Shown here piece after piece: positions 29,272-38,174 of a stretch of 64,000 bases of DNA. The translations under genes were made by a program, and so were the position numbers. Origin of the DNA: Mumia xiangluensis. GTDB lineage: Bacteria > Actinomycetota > Actinomycetes > Propionibacteriales > Nocardioidaceae. Location: the NCBI RefSeq assembly GCF_010994095.1, contig NZ_WJYO01000002.1:186001-250000 (forward strand). Reading direction: 5' to 3'. The stretch's first letter is position 1; every line of letters starts with the position of its first letter. The notes under the pieces were generated by a model. That model was not told where the DNA came from. It did not search any database and was given only the letters and a program-made list of their open reading frames with translations.

Positions 29272-31401
29272 TCACCTCGCCCATCGCGGCAGAACAGCAA
29301 GCCCGTCGATCAGGATCGAGCCTTCGTCGGCCCTCACCGCGACGGACCCCGCCGGCCGACCGACCGTCTCGCTCGCGAACACGCGGTTGTGCAGCGGCTT
29401 GTCGCCCCTCCCGCCGAAGGATTGGTCGGGCCCGGGCAGCAGTAGAGTCCCCGTGCCCTTCCTGGGCGCGTGCTCGTAGAGGACGTAGACGGCCGATCCG
29501 CGCTCCACGCCCCGCAGCACGAGCCGCCCGTCCTTCGTCAACCGGGTCGCGACGCCCCCGTAGTAGCGCTGGCCACGCACCTTCTTTGCTGATCCGCTGC
29601 GCTTCAACGCGCGATCGTCGTACGGCCGCGCGACGCAGGTGACGCGATGCCACGCGGACACGTTGCCCGCTCGGTCGTACGCCCGCACGTCGACGCAGGC
29701 GACCTTGCCGTGCGGGACCGCGACCTTCGCGGACGTCGCCCTCGTCCTCGTGAGCGCTCGAGTGGTCCGCCATTGTCGAGACATCCGCTTCGCCGTCTGC
29801 GACGTCAGGGAGTAGCGGACGTCGTACGCTGCGGCGCCCGACTCGGCGTCCTCGGCCGCCCAGCGGATGCTGGCCCTCGGCGAACGCGTGATCGGTGGCC
29901 CGTCGCTCGTCGACCACACGAGCAACGAGGGTCTCTCGTCGAGCGTCCACCGCGCCGTGACGACGGGTGACCGGCGACCGGCGGCATCGGTCACGCGGAC
30001 GCGAAGGACCTGACGCGGGCCGGCAACCTCGGGCGACCACCGCGAGATGCTGTGCGGGCTGGCGCACTCCTCGTACCAGGGATTGTTCCCGAAGCTGCAC
30101 TCGTAAAGCAGCCATGCTCGCGACGCGTCGGGGTCGCCGCCGACGAAGCTCACTCGCTGGTTCGCGACCCGGGTGGCCGCCGGCGGGACGGACGTGAAGC
30201 GGACAGCCGGGGGTCGGGTGTCACGGAAGGACCGCAGGAGTGTCGAGCCGTGCATCGTCAGAGGTCCGTCGGAGCTGACGGCGACGTCGGTCCGCCACGG
30301 GCTCGAGAACGGGTGGGACGAATGCGCATCGACCACACGCCGGTGCTCACGGATCACCGCCCACGTCTCGCCGTCGGTGCTCCGGCGAACCGACTGGCCG
30401 TCTCCGCTGGCCACGATCGCGTCCCCCTGGACCGCGAGCTCGACGACCTGCGGTGCGGAGAGATAGGCGAGCGAGGTCGGCGCCGTCCACGTGACTCCGT
30501 CGACGGACGTGCGGACGTCTCCTCGTCGCGACCCGGCCTCGGCGTGCGATGCAGCGAGGGCGACGCGGCCGCCGCGGGTGACCGCGACGCGCACCGCGGC
30601 AGCCGGCTCGCTGCCGGCGGCGAGCGTGCGGGCCTCCGCCCAGCTCACCCCAGCATCATCCGACACGCGCGTCGACCAGGCGCCGCCACCAGCGCCGTAC
30701 GCGACCACTGCTCGCGAGCCGACGATGTCGACGTCCTGCCCGCTGGAGCTCTGACCGAGGACGACCGGCTCAGACCACGTCGCGCCAGCGTCCTCCGTCG
30801 ACGTGAGCGTGACGTCGTCGCCGTCCCTGTAGAGCAGAAGGCCTCGCTCGCCGGATGCGGCGACCCGGATGTCGGTGGGCCGCTCGGTGGTCGCGATCTC
30901 CTGCACAGCGGGCGCCGTGCTTGGCGCGGAGCCCCAGCGCTTGATGCGTACGACCGGTTTCGACGGACCGGAGTCCCCGGGGGCCGCGGTGATCACGTGG
31001 CCGGCCGCGACGGCCACGACCGGAGCCGTGGCCGCGTCGTCGACCGACTGAGCAGCCCCGAAGCTCTGTCCGGCGTCGGTCGAGAGCCTGAGGTAGCTCC
31101 TCGGGGAGCATGCCTCCACGCCGCTGCACGGACGCCAGTGCACGGCAACGACGGCGCCTTCCGCGTCCACCTGCACGCGGTCGTACATCTGCGGAGTCGC
31201 GCTGCCTTGCGGGCTGCCCGCCGCCAAGTTGGTCACGGCCCACCCGGTCCCGGTGTCGACCTGCGGCACCGGCGACGCGACTTCGCCGCTCGCCGACCCC
31301 ACGGCCAGCATCCCGGCCACCAGAATCCCGCCGAGCACCGCAGCCAGCGCGGCAGCGCTCCGCTGCCGTCGTCCTGCTTCCACGCGTCCTCCTGCGTTCA
31401 T
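29272..31401 (-). CDS. secreted protein with sialidase-type (BNR/Asp-box) repeats
   Basis: A 709-residue exported protein. Residues 1-40 are a signal peptide (LAAVLGGILVAGMLAVGSASG). The next 350 residues hold at least five Asp-box-like motifs: STDAGQSF, STEDAGATWSEP, SDDAGVSWAEA, SVDGVTWTAP and STDGETWAV. This implies a beta-propeller. Two Ig-like modules follow (about 400-590: PPAVRFTSVPP..., WTLDERPSL...) and a C-terminal basic domain. Asp boxes are shared by sialidases and many non-enzymatic propellers; no sialidase Arg triad was identified, so catalytic activity is not claimed. ATG 31401 is chosen because the signal peptide follows directly. Confidence 0.75.
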   Translation of the reverse strand: MNAGGRVEAGRRQRSAAALAAVLGGILVAGMLAVGSASGEVASPVPQVDTGTGWAVTNLAAGSPQGSATPQMYDRVQVDAEGAVVAVHWRPCSGVEACSPRSYLRLSTDAGQSFGAAQSVDDAATAPVVAVAAGHVITAAPGDSGPSKPVVRIKRWGSAPSTAPAVQEIATTERPTDIRVAASGERGLLLYRDGDDVTLTSTEDAGATWSEPVVLGQSSSGQDVDIVGSRAVVAYGAGGGAWSTRVSDDAGVSWAEARTLAAGSEPAAAVRVAVTRGGRVALAASHAEAGSRRGDVRTSVDGVTWTAPTSLAYLSAPQVVELAVQGDAIVASGDGQSVRRSTDGETWAVIREHRRVVDAHSSHPFSSPWRTDVAVSSDGPLTMHGSTLLRSFRDTRPPAVRFTSVPPAATRVANQRVSFVGGDPDASRAWLLYECSFGNNPWYEECASPHSISRWSPEVAGPRQVLRVRVTDAAGRRSPVVTARWTLDERPSLLVWSTSDGPPITRSPRASIRWAAEDAESGAAAYDVRYSLTSQTAKRMSRQWRTTRALTRTRATSAKVAVPHGKVACVDVRAYDRAGNVSAWHRVTCVARPYDDRALKRSGSAKKVRGQRYYGGVATRLTKDGRLVLRGVERGSAVYVLYEHAPRKGTGTLLLPGPDQSFGGRGDKPLHNRVFASETVGRPAGSVAVRADEGSILIDGLAVLPRWAR

Positions 31402-31493
31402 GGACACGCGAGGGGCGTGACACCAGTGATGTTTTATACCGCACCGCAACGGCGTTTCGAAAGCACCGCAACACCATCTGGCACCCTTCCCCC

Positions 31494-31976
31494 ATGGGAA
31501 CCCTCGGCACCGTCCTCGTCGGCCTTGCGATCCTCGTCGGGCTGGCCGGCATCATCGTGCCGATCCTGCCGGGATCGCTCCTCATCTGGATCGCGATCCT
31601 CGTCTGGGCGATCGCGGTCGGCGAGCCGACGGGCTGGGTGGTGCTCGGGCTGGCGACGCTCGTGTACGCCGTGGCGCTGGTCGTCCAGTACGCGATCCCG
31701 GGCAAGCGCCTCAACCGCGCCGGCGTACCCGGCCGCGCGATGCTCGTCGGTGGGCTGTGCGGGATCGTCGGCTTCTTCGTGATCCCGTTCGTGGGCCTGT
31801 TCGTGGGGTTCGTGCTGGGTGTGTACGTGTTCGAGATCGGCCGCCACCGCACCCACGCCGCGGCGTGGGAGTCGACCAAGCACGCGATGAAGGCCGCCGG
31901 CCTCTCGATCCTCATCGAGCTCGCGGGCGGGATGGTGTCGGCGACTCTGTGGGTGGTCGGCGTCGTGCTCGTCTGA
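31494..31976 (+). CDS. DUF456 family membrane protein
   Basis: A 160-residue protein with four or five hydrophobic helices. It shows the DUF456 pattern LGLAGIIVPILPGSLLIW-like at the N-terminus and GLFVGFVLGVYVFEIGR later. Family function is unknown. ATG 31494 immediately precedes the first helix. Confidence 0.85.
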   Translation: MGTLGTVLVGLAILVGLAGIIVPILPGSLLIWIAILVWAIAVGEPTGWVVLGLATLVYAVALVVQYAIPGKRLNRAGVPGRAMLVGGLCGIVGFFVIPFVGLFVGFVLGVYVFEIGRHRTHAAAWESTKHAMKAAGLSILIELAGGMVSATLWVVGVVLV

Positions 31977-32026
31977 GCCCAGCAGGCCAGCGAGTCACGC
32001 GTTCGCGGGCTGTCAGCCGTCGTCGC

Positions 32027-32032
32027 TACCAT
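32027..32032 (+). promoter_or_regulatory. TACCAT -10 box, leaderless-type promoter
   Basis: TACCAT ends seven bases before ATG 32040 of the DUF222-HNH gene. A TTCGCG sequence about 19 bases further upstream is a weak -35 candidate. Confidence 0.4.
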
Positions 32033-32039
32033 CGAACAC

Positions 32040-33488
32040 ATGATCGATACCAGTGCGAGCGTCGCCGACCCGACGCCGCCTGACGGACGCGCGGACGGCA
32101 CCGTTGCCGACGCGCTGCTCGACGCATTGTCGGCGCGGGTGGCTGAGGTCGTCTCGCGTGCACGGGTGGCCGTCGCCGAGGCCCATGAGTCGCACCTCGC
32201 CGCGGGTGCCGCCGAGGTCGAGGCGATCAGTACGTTCGAGACCGTCGTCCGGATCGCGCAGGGCCTGCAGCACGACGCCGTGTCCGCGCTCGAGGAGCGT
32301 CGCTCGGCCACCGACAGCGATCACAGCTCGCGCGGCAACCAGGGTCGTGCCCGCTCGCTGCGCGCCGAGGTCGGCCTAGCGCGGGGCGTCGGCAATGGCG
32401 CGGGCCAGCACACCTTGGACGTCGCGATCGCGCTGCGCGAGCACCCGTTCACCCACGTGCTCCTCCGCGACGGCGCGATCAGCTCGACGGTCGCTGCTGC
32501 CGTGTGCGCCGAGACGGCGACCCTCGACCGCCGGTTGAGGCGACGGGTCGACGAGCTCGTGGCAACCAGCCTTCCCGGCATGTCCGCGCGCGAGGCCTCT
32601 GCAGCCGCCAGGCGCCACGCGCTGGCGCTCGACGCGGACGGCGCCGCCGCGCGCGCCGAGGCTGCCCGGGCGACGCGTCACATCCGGCTACGCCGTCTCT
32701 CGGACGCGATGGCCGAGCTGACGGTCCGCGCACCGGCGGAGCAGGTGATCGCAGCGTGGCGCCGCCTCCAGAAGGAGGCGTTCGCCCTGGCGTCGAGCAC
32801 GGGACGGACAACCCGCCAGATTGCCGCCGATGTGGCGATCGAAGCGCTCACCGGCGTCGCCGTCGACACGTCCGACGGGGCCTCGACCCACCTGCCGGCC
32901 GAGATCGGGTTGCTGATGCGACCTGAGACGCTGTTCGGTGTCGAGGACACCCCGGGCGTCCTCGACGGGTACGGGCCAGTGCCGGCGGCGTTGTGCCGGC
33001 GTCTCGCCGGGCGGGAGGCCAGCTGGCTTCGCCGCCTGTTCACCGACGACCACGGCGACCCGCGTGACTCCGACGCGCGGCGACGGCGGTTCCCCGCTCG
33101 CCTCGCACGTCTCATCCGCGCAACCGACAGCCAGTGCCTGCGTCCGTACTGCGACTGTGACACCAGCGAGATCGACCACGTCGAGCAGCACAGTCGCGGC
33201 GGTCTGACGACACGGGTCAACGCACAGGGCGCCTGCCGCCACGACAACCTCGTGAAGGAAGGCCACGGTTGGAAGGTTCGCGCCTCCATGGTCGGCACGG
33301 ACGCGACGAGCCTCCCCTCCAGCGTCACGTGGACGACGCCCACCGGCCATGACTACACCGCCGTACGCCGCCATCGCGACGGGCGCGGCCCGACCCTGAT
33401 CGCGCGTCGACGGCCGCCGGCCGAGCTGAGCACGGCCGAGATCCACCTCCACGACTTCATCCGCACGCACCGGCCCGACCGGCGCTGA
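32040..33488 (+). CDS. DUF222 (13E12 repeat) protein with HNH nuclease domain
   Basis: A 482-residue protein. The helical DUF222 domain spans about residues 30-330. The C-terminal HNH module has CLRPYCDCDTSEIDHVEQHS followed by the Asn/His part GACRHDNLVKEGHGW. These proteins are multi-copy in Nocardioides and Mycobacterium relatives; their biological role is unknown. The gene is flanked by a leaderless-type promoter and a strong terminator, so it is a single-gene unit. Confidence 0.88.
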   Translation: MIDTSASVADPTPPDGRADGTVADALLDALSARVAEVVSRARVAVAEAHESHLAAGAAEVEAISTFETVVRIAQGLQHDAVSALEERRSATDSDHSSRGNQGRARSLRAEVGLARGVGNGAGQHTLDVAIALREHPFTHVLLRDGAISSTVAAAVCAETATLDRRLRRRVDELVATSLPGMSAREASAAARRHALALDADGAAARAEAARATRHIRLRRLSDAMAELTVRAPAEQVIAAWRRLQKEAFALASSTGRTTRQIAADVAIEALTGVAVDTSDGASTHLPAEIGLLMRPETLFGVEDTPGVLDGYGPVPAALCRRLAGREASWLRRLFTDDHGDPRDSDARRRRFPARLARLIRATDSQCLRPYCDCDTSEIDHVEQHSRGGLTTRVNAQGACRHDNLVKEGHGWKVRASMVGTDATSLPSSVTWTTPTGHDYTAVRRHRDGRGPTLIARRRPPAELSTAEIHLHDFIRTHRPDRR

Positions 33489-33494
33489 GCGGCA

Positions 33495-33529
33495 CGAAGC
33501 GTCTGCCCAGGCATCGGGCAGACGCTTCG
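33495..33529. terminator. 14-bp perfect stem terminator
   Basis: Stem 33495-33508 pairs with 33516-33529 without mismatch around a 7-base loop. It lies between the convergent HNH and DUF981 genes. Confidence 0.8.
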
Positions 33530-33540
33530 CGGACTCGCTA

Positions 33541-33580
33541 GACGGCGAGAATCACATCGTGACGGCGCGGATCACATCGT
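33541..33580. repeat. 20-bp tandem duplication at the 3' end of the DUF981 gene
   Basis: Units 33541-33560 and 33561-33580 match at 18 of 20 positions (GACGGCG... ATCACATCGT). The second contains the DUF981 stop codon, so the terminal region of that gene has been duplicated. Confidence 0.7.
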
Positions 33581-34300
33581 GTTGACGATGAGCCCGATGT
33601 GGGTGAAGAAGTTCATTGCGCCGAACAGCAGGAACGCCACGCCCGTGATGCCCCACACCCAGCCGGTGATCGAGGCGACCCAGTCGCGTCCGGCACGGAC
33701 GCCCCGGCTCAACCGGTCGATCACGAACGGGAAAAGCACGGCACCGACACCCACGAGAGCGATCAGACCCGACATGAAGGTCGCCTCGACCATCGGGTAG
33801 TCGGCGAACGCGCCCGAGATCGGCTCTTCGGCCGGAGCAGCGAACAGCTGGTACTTGATCCCGGCCACCGCGATCGCGATCAGCCCGAGTCCGAGACCGA
33901 AGACGAACACGCCGATCGGCTTGACGAGCGCCTTCACTGCCTCGCGCGGGTTCTCCGCCGCCAGGATCGCGTCGCCGCGGCGCCAGAGCCCGAACGCCGC
34001 GAACAGCAGGAGCAGACCGAAGCCGAGGCTCGTCTCACCGAAGATGATGTTGTCGAACGGGAAGCCGCCGGCCGCGAGCGGCCAGGTCAGCGTCATGTGC
34101 GCACCGGTGAGCGTCAGGATCGTGCCCAGCACACCGAAGTTGAGTGCCCATCCCGACGGACTGATGCTGGAGGGATCCTTCAGGAAGTCCCGAGCCAGCC
34201 AGACCAGTCCGATCAAGCCTGCGCCGACGGCGACGGCCATGATCGTGTTGTACGTGGGCATCGTCGCCCAGTCGATCTTGAGACCCTCTGCGAGGACCAT
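33572..34300 (-). CDS. DUF981 family membrane protein
   Basis: A 242-residue membrane protein with about six helices (IMAVAVGAGLIGLVWLA; WALNFGVLGTILTLTGAHM; further segments to IGLIVNTM). It resembles DUF981. Three starts are possible: GTG 34318, ATG 34309 and ATG 34300. An AAAGGG stretch lies nine bases before 34300, so that was preferred. It is divergent from a TetR gene with a palindromic operator between them, so it is probably repressed by that regulator. Confidence 0.8.
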   Translation of the reverse strand: MVLAEGLKIDWATMPTYNTIMAVAVGAGLIGLVWLARDFLKDPSSISPSGWALNFGVLGTILTLTGAHMTLTWPLAAGGFPFDNIIFGETSLGFGLLLLFAAFGLWRRGDAILAAENPREAVKALVKPIGVFVFGLGLGLIAIAVAGIKYQLFAAPAEEPISGAFADYPMVEATFMSGLIALVGVGAVLFPFVIDRLSRGVRAGRDWVASITGWVWGITGVAFLLFGAMNFFTHIGLIVNTM

Positions 34301-34328
34301 CTTCGTCATCCCTTTCACGGGGGAGGAA

Positions 34329-34346
34329 TTGATACACTCGTATCAA
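34329..34346. promoter_or_regulatory. TetR operator (TTGATAC-N4-GTATCAA)
   Basis: A perfect 7-bp inverted repeat with a 4-base spacer between the divergent DUF981 and tetR genes, in an AT-richer pocket. For tetR, GTATCA within the palindrome and TACTAT at 34362-34367 make a weak -35/-10 pair, so repressor binding would block it. Confidence 0.75.
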
Positions 34347-34417
34347 CTTCGCCGCCTCCCCTACTATTCCGCGTGTCCCGTCCGCCCCCGACAACAGGCA
34401 CCGCAGAGGGAGCTCCA

Positions 34418-35047
34418 ATGGCCACCCGCTCGCCCCGCCAGGCACGCAGCGCCGACAAGCTCGACGCACTGCGCGCGGCCGCCGGGCGCCTGCTCATCGA
34501 CCAGGGCCCGGAGGCCGTGACGTATCGCGGGGTCGCCGTCGCCGCCGGCCTCTCTCCCGGTTCGGCGTCGTACTACTTCGAGAACCGTGACGAGCTCTAC
34601 GCAGCGGCAGTTGAAGCCGCCGAGGAGCAGCGCACGGCTGCCGCGCAGGCTCGCGCCGAATCGCTCGACACGCAGCCGCGGACGGCCGACGAGGTCGCGC
34701 GACTCCTCATCGAGGTGACGTACGCCCCGCACGTCGCCGACGACGTCGTCACACTCCGGCTCGAGCCGATGCTCGCGGCCCAGCGCAACGAGCGCCTCCG
34801 CCCCACGATGGCCGCGTCACGACCCCGCCTGCTCGAGGCGCTCGCCACCGTCCTGACTCGGAGCGGCCACCGGTCCCCCGGCGCGGACGACCTCGACCTG
34901 CTCGTCCAGGTCATCGACGCCGGGCTCATGTACGCGTGGGCGCGTGGCAGCGAGCACGTCATCGACGATGCCACCAAGACCGTGGCACGCATCCTCACGC
35001 TCATCGACCAGGAGCGGCAGGTCGACCAGGAGCGGCAGGCGGGCTGA
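34418..35047 (+). CDS. TetR/AcrR family transcriptional regulator
   Basis: A 209-residue repressor. The N-terminal HTH is RGVAVAAGLSPGSASYYFENRDELYAA and the C-terminal helical ligand domain ends in a duplicated QERQVDQERQ tail. ATG 34418 has GAGGGAG about five bases upstream. It presumably binds the TTGATAC palindrome and controls the divergent membrane protein. The ligand is unknown. Confidence 0.9.
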   Translation: MATRSPRQARSADKLDALRAAAGRLLIDQGPEAVTYRGVAVAAGLSPGSASYYFENRDELYAAAVEAAEEQRTAAAQARAESLDTQPRTADEVARLLIEVTYAPHVADDVVTLRLEPMLAAQRNERLRPTMAASRPRLLEALATVLTRSGHRSPGADDLDLLVQVIDAGLMYAWARGSEHVIDDATKTVARILTLIDQERQVDQERQAG

Positions 35048-35050
35048 CGC

Positions 35051-35659
35051 TCAGTACGACGGCGCACGGTTCCGTCGCCGCTCGCGGTTGTCGCGCCGCC
35101 CCAGCCACCACGCCATCACGACACCGGCGAGCGCCCCCATCAGGTGCCCCTCCCACGAGACGCCGGCCTGGCCCGGGAGGACACCTCCGACGATCCCGCC
35201 GTACATGACGGCGACGGCGACGGCGACCAGGACCGACATGACGCGCCGCGTCACGATGCCCCAGAGCACGAGGAACGCCGCATAGCCGTAGACCAGTCCG
35301 CTGGCACCGATGTGGACCGTGTACGGAGCTCCGATCAGCCACGTGCCGAGCCCACCGATCAGGACGATGCCGAGCGTGGCGGGCCAGAACCGCGACGGCG
35401 CGGTGTACGACAGCAGGATCCCGAGCACGAGGAACGCCGTCGTGTTGGCGATCAGGTGGTCGAACCCGCCGTGCAGGAAGGGCGCGGCGGCGATCCCGTA
35501 CAAGCCGTCGGCGTCTCGAGGGCGGATGCCGTGCTGGTCGAGGAAGACCCCGGGCAGCGCATCGACGATCTCGAGCAGCCACATGGCGCCGAGCAGGATC
35601 AGCACCGGTATGGCGGGACCCAGGTACGACCGACGCACGGGCGTGCTCGTCGAGGACAT
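35051..35659 (-). CDS. rhomboid family intramembrane serine protease
   Basis: A 202-residue six-helix rhomboid. The catalytic dyad is Ser120 in GASGLVYG and His172 in EGHLMGALAG, with the HGGFDHLIANT loop (Asn72) at its usual place. It is convergent with tetR, three bases between stops. Substrates are unknown. Confidence 0.92.
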   Translation of the reverse strand: MSSTSTPVRRSYLGPAIPVLILLGAMWLLEIVDALPGVFLDQHGIRPRDADGLYGIAAAPFLHGGFDHLIANTTAFLVLGILLSYTAPSRFWPATLGIVLIGGLGTWLIGAPYTVHIGASGLVYGYAAFLVLWGIVTRRVMSVLVAVAVAVMYGGIVGGVLPGQAGVSWEGHLMGALAGVVMAWWLGRRDNRERRRNRAPSY

Positions 35660-35665
35660 GCCGTC

Positions 35666-35671
35666 AGCGTA
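35666..35671 (-). promoter_or_regulatory. TACGCT -10 box, leaderless-type promoter of the rhomboid gene
   Basis: Minus-strand TACGCT, six bases, then ATG 35659. Confidence 0.45.
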
Positions 35672-35879
35672 TCGGCGTGGAGCAACCTCCGTACGGCGGT
35701 CAACCGCGTCGGGTACCGCCGGCCGAGCCCCGCGGAGGTCACTGTCGCGCCGAGTGATCCGACGTCAGTCTCGTCGACACGTCACGTCGATGCCGTCCCG
35801 CGTCCACCTCGCCGACACGGGGATGTCGCCCGGCGCCACCACTGTGGTTCCGCCGATGTCCCCGAACTCAGGAGCTCCC

Positions 35880-37220
35880 GTGGCCCGACCGCTCGCCCGC
35901 CTGCACTCCCGCCGTACTCTCACGGCGTCGCTCTCGTCCGCCGCCGTCCTCGGCGCACTCTGCCTGGCAGGCACGCTGCCGGCGGTGGCGTCGCCCGACC
36001 GTACGCCGAAGGCTCCGCTCGTGACAGCGACCGTCGAGACGCGCGCGGTGTTCGACGACGAGGCCGGGAACAACGCGGACGCGGACGACCCCGCCATCTG
36101 GGTCGCACCGGGCAACCGCTCCGACAGCCTCGTCCTCGGCAGCCTCAAGAACGGCGGCCTCGACGCGTACGACCTTCGCGGGCGACTCGTCCAGCACGTC
36201 GACGCCCCCGCTGCGCCGGGCGAGGATCTCGAGTCCAGCCGTTTCAACAATGTCGACATCGCCACCGGAGTCCGCATCACCGGGCAGAAGCGGGACCTCG
36301 CCATCGTCACCGATCGCGGCCGCGACCGCCTTCGCTTCTACGCGATCGACGGGTCGGGTGCGCGCTACGGCAAGGTTCTTCACGACCTCACCGCGGCTGA
36401 TGCGCCGCGCCTGTTCTCGCCCGACGAGGCAGCCGTCGAGGAGCAGGCCACCGGTTACGGCCTCGCCGTACGACCTGACCCGACAGGCGGTCTCCCCTAC
36501 GTGGTCGTCAGTCAGCGCCACCGGACCACCGTCGGCATCTTCCGACTGGCGGTGACCTCGGAGGGAAGGCTGACGTACACGCCGGTCGACACCGTCGCGC
36601 TCCCGACGGCCTTCCCGCTCAGCGGCGGAGGCTCCTGGGTGCCGTGCGGCGAGCCCGGCGAGGACCCGCAGGTCGAGGGCATGGTCGTCGACACCGTGAG
36701 CGACGTCCTGTACGCCGCTCAGGAGGACGTCGGCGTCTGGCGCGTCCCTCTGGGCCGCACGGGACTCGGCAAGCCGGTGCTCGTCGAGCGGGTTCGCGAG
36801 TTCGGGGCTTCGGCGACGTACGACCCTGAGACGGAGGAGTGCACGGTCACCGGCACCTCGCCGGCCAGCGGCAAGCACCTGACGGCCGACGCCGAGGGCC
36901 TGACCATCGCGTACGCACGCAACGGCGACCGGACCCTGATCGCGTCCAGCCAGGGCGACAGCACCTTCTCGACGTTCCGCATCGGGCGCGGCTGGCGGTA
37001 CCTCGACACCTTCGAGGTCGAGGACTCAGCTGCCAGCGACGGCGTCCAGCACAGCGACGGTGCAGCCGTGGTCACGACGCCGCTCGGCCGCGACTACCCG
37101 CGCGGGCTCCTCGTCACGCACGACGGCGAGAACGGGCCTGACGTCCTCGACGCCGACGGCGAGGTGCGCGCGAGCACGAACTTCAAGTTCGTCGACCTCC
37201 GCAGGATCACCCTGCGCTGA
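35880..37220 (+). CDS. secreted phytase (beta-propeller 3-phytase family)
   Basis: A 446-residue exported phytase-like protein, expected to remove phosphate from myo-inositol hexakisphosphate with calcium. The signal peptide ends near LPAVASPD. Landmarks are the N-terminal strand DDPAIWVAPGNRSDSLVLGSLKNGGLDAYDL, RFNNVDIATG, YVVVSQRHRTTVGIFRL, PQVEGMVVDTVSDVLYAAQEDVGVW and the C-terminal GLLVTHDGEN. GTG 35880 is chosen because AGGAG stands six bases before it; ATG 35856 is the alternative. A palindromic terminator follows. Confidence 0.88.
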   Translation: MARPLARLHSRRTLTASLSSAAVLGALCLAGTLPAVASPDRTPKAPLVTATVETRAVFDDEAGNNADADDPAIWVAPGNRSDSLVLGSLKNGGLDAYDLRGRLVQHVDAPAAPGEDLESSRFNNVDIATGVRITGQKRDLAIVTDRGRDRLRFYAIDGSGARYGKVLHDLTAADAPRLFSPDEAAVEEQATGYGLAVRPDPTGGLPYVVVSQRHRTTVGIFRLAVTSEGRLTYTPVDTVALPTAFPLSGGGSWVPCGEPGEDPQVEGMVVDTVSDVLYAAQEDVGVWRVPLGRTGLGKPVLVERVREFGASATYDPETEECTVTGTSPASGKHLTADAEGLTIAYARNGDRTLIASSQGDSTFSTFRIGRGWRYLDTFEVEDSAASDGVQHSDGAAVVTTPLGRDYPRGLLVTHDGENGPDVLDADGEVRASTNFKFVDLRRITLR

Positions 37221-37234
37221 ACGACGACGGACGT

Positions 37235-37272
37235 ACGAGCGCCGCGTACGGAATTCCGTACGCGGCGCTCGT
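37235..37272. terminator. 38-bp perfect palindrome after phytase
   Basis: Perfect self-complementary sequence with 19-bp arms centred on GAATTC. It is the last chromosomal feature before the integrated element and, before integration, would have stood near the 3' end of sigA. Confidence 0.8.
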
Positions 37273-37294
37273 CGTGCGTGTGGAGCGGTGCGGC

Positions 37295-37314
37295 TCAGTC
37301 GAGGTAGTCGCGCA
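37295..37314. other. attachment site copy at the left end: displaced chromosomal 3' end of sigA
   Basis: TCAGTCGAGGTAGTCGCGCA, read on the minus strand, encodes RDYLD-stop, the same residues as the last five of sigA at 46772. It differs from the sigA copy at three positions, all synonymous. The last seven bases, TCGCGCA (37308-37314), are identical in both copies, and the sequences diverge completely beyond. This is what is expected of attL when an element inserts in the 3' end of a gene. Confidence 0.85.
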
Positions 37315-37465
37315 TTATGCCCGTCTCAACGCTGTGCAGTAGGCCTGATTTCGCAGCGATTCTGCGCGGTCCAAAGTAGCGGTATGCAGCGAAATATCAC
37401 CGCCTGACGACGGACTGTAGCCGTCACCCGCTAACCCTGCACGGCGCACCAGTAAGGATGGGAAG

Positions 37466-37768
37466 ATGGAAAGCCGGGTCGCTCCGAACCACTCCGCTCC
37501 TGACCCGCCTGAGCGGCGCTTGTGGCAGCGGGTGCTCAATGAGTGCTGGCCTCTCACGGACAAGGGCGGCAACGGGCATGCGCGGGGCATCCCGACCCGC
37601 CCGGCAGTGCCGGTGATGGTGTGGCTGGACTTTGAGCGGGACGGCGTGTGCTGGCTGCGGGCGCAGGCTGTGCGGTGGCATGGCCGGCACGTGTGCGTGA
37701 TGCTGACGGACGACCGGCTACCGGTCGCGTACGTGTGGGTGGAGGCGACCGACGTGCAGCGGACCTAG
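37466..37768 (+). CDS. hypothetical protein of the integrative element
   Basis: A 100-residue protein with Trp-rich patches (RRLWQRVLNECWPL, MVWLDFERDGVCWLRAQAVRWHGRHV) and a beta-strand pattern at the C-terminus (HVCVMLTDDRLPVAYVWVEATD). ATG 37466 follows AAGGATGGGAAG. No family is recognised. Confidence 0.65.
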   Translation: MESRVAPNHSAPDPPERRLWQRVLNECWPLTDKGGNGHARGIPTRPAVPVMVWLDFERDGVCWLRAQAVRWHGRHVCVMLTDDRLPVAYVWVEATDVQRT

Positions 37769-37850
37769 TCAGGTTTGGGGGGCTCGCGCGTTGCGCCTCC
37801 ACACTGCTACGGTCGCCTCAACAGGCGTCCACTGGTGCGGTGTGGTTAGG

Positions 37851-37873
37851 CACGGTGTGGTGGCAACACCGTG
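37851..37873. promoter_or_regulatory. 8-bp perfect inverted repeat between two element genes
   Basis: CACGGTGT-N7-ACACCGTG, between the stop at 37768 and the start at 37973. It could be an operator for the second gene or a terminator of the first. The 204-base gap otherwise shows nothing. Confidence 0.4.
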
Positions 37874-37972
37874 AGCGCGGCTGGTGCGCAGGACGCTTGG
37901 CCCAGTCGCCTCCGTCGGCAGTACCCGCTGAGCCAATCCGGCTCGGCGGTAAACGTCTGGACGGAGAGCACC

Positions 37973-38158
37973 ATGAGTACCCAAGAGAAGAAGGTCCGCC
38001 GACTCGCACGCCAGAGCGGCTTTCACCTGTGGAAGGTTCGTGTGAACGACCACGGCTCGGCCGAGTACGCGCCGTATGCCCTGGTCGACCTCGCCACGAA
38101 CAGCATCGGGCCGCGCGGCCTGATGCTCGATCAGGTCGAGGACTGGCTGCGAAGCTGA
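37973..38158 (+). CDS. small basic hypothetical protein of the element
   Basis: A 61-residue protein: a basic N-terminus (KKVRRLARQSG), then FHLWKVRV and YALVDLATNSIGPRGLMLDQVEDWL. ATG 37973 has GGAGA about six bases upstream, and a stem-loop terminator follows the stop. Small proteins of this look recur in actinobacterial mobile elements, but I cannot name a function. Confidence 0.7.
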   Translation: MSTQEKKVRRLARQSGFHLWKVRVNDHGSAEYAPYALVDLATNSIGPRGLMLDQVEDWLRS

Positions 38159-38174
38159 GTTGGGCCGTGGGCGG

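Noticed and set aside
32040-33488. DUF222-HNH gene as a mobile intron or insertion sequence
   Set aside because: It has its own promoter and terminator and no terminal repeats or target duplication; the family is a normal chromosomal one in actinomycetes.
37235-37320. tRNA gene as the attachment site of the element
   Set aside because: No cloverleaf could be found; the duplicated sequence is the 3' end of sigA.
37769-38053. 94-residue minus-strand frame in the left end of the element
   Set aside because: No ribosome-binding site; it overlaps a better-supported plus-strand gene and an inverted repeat.
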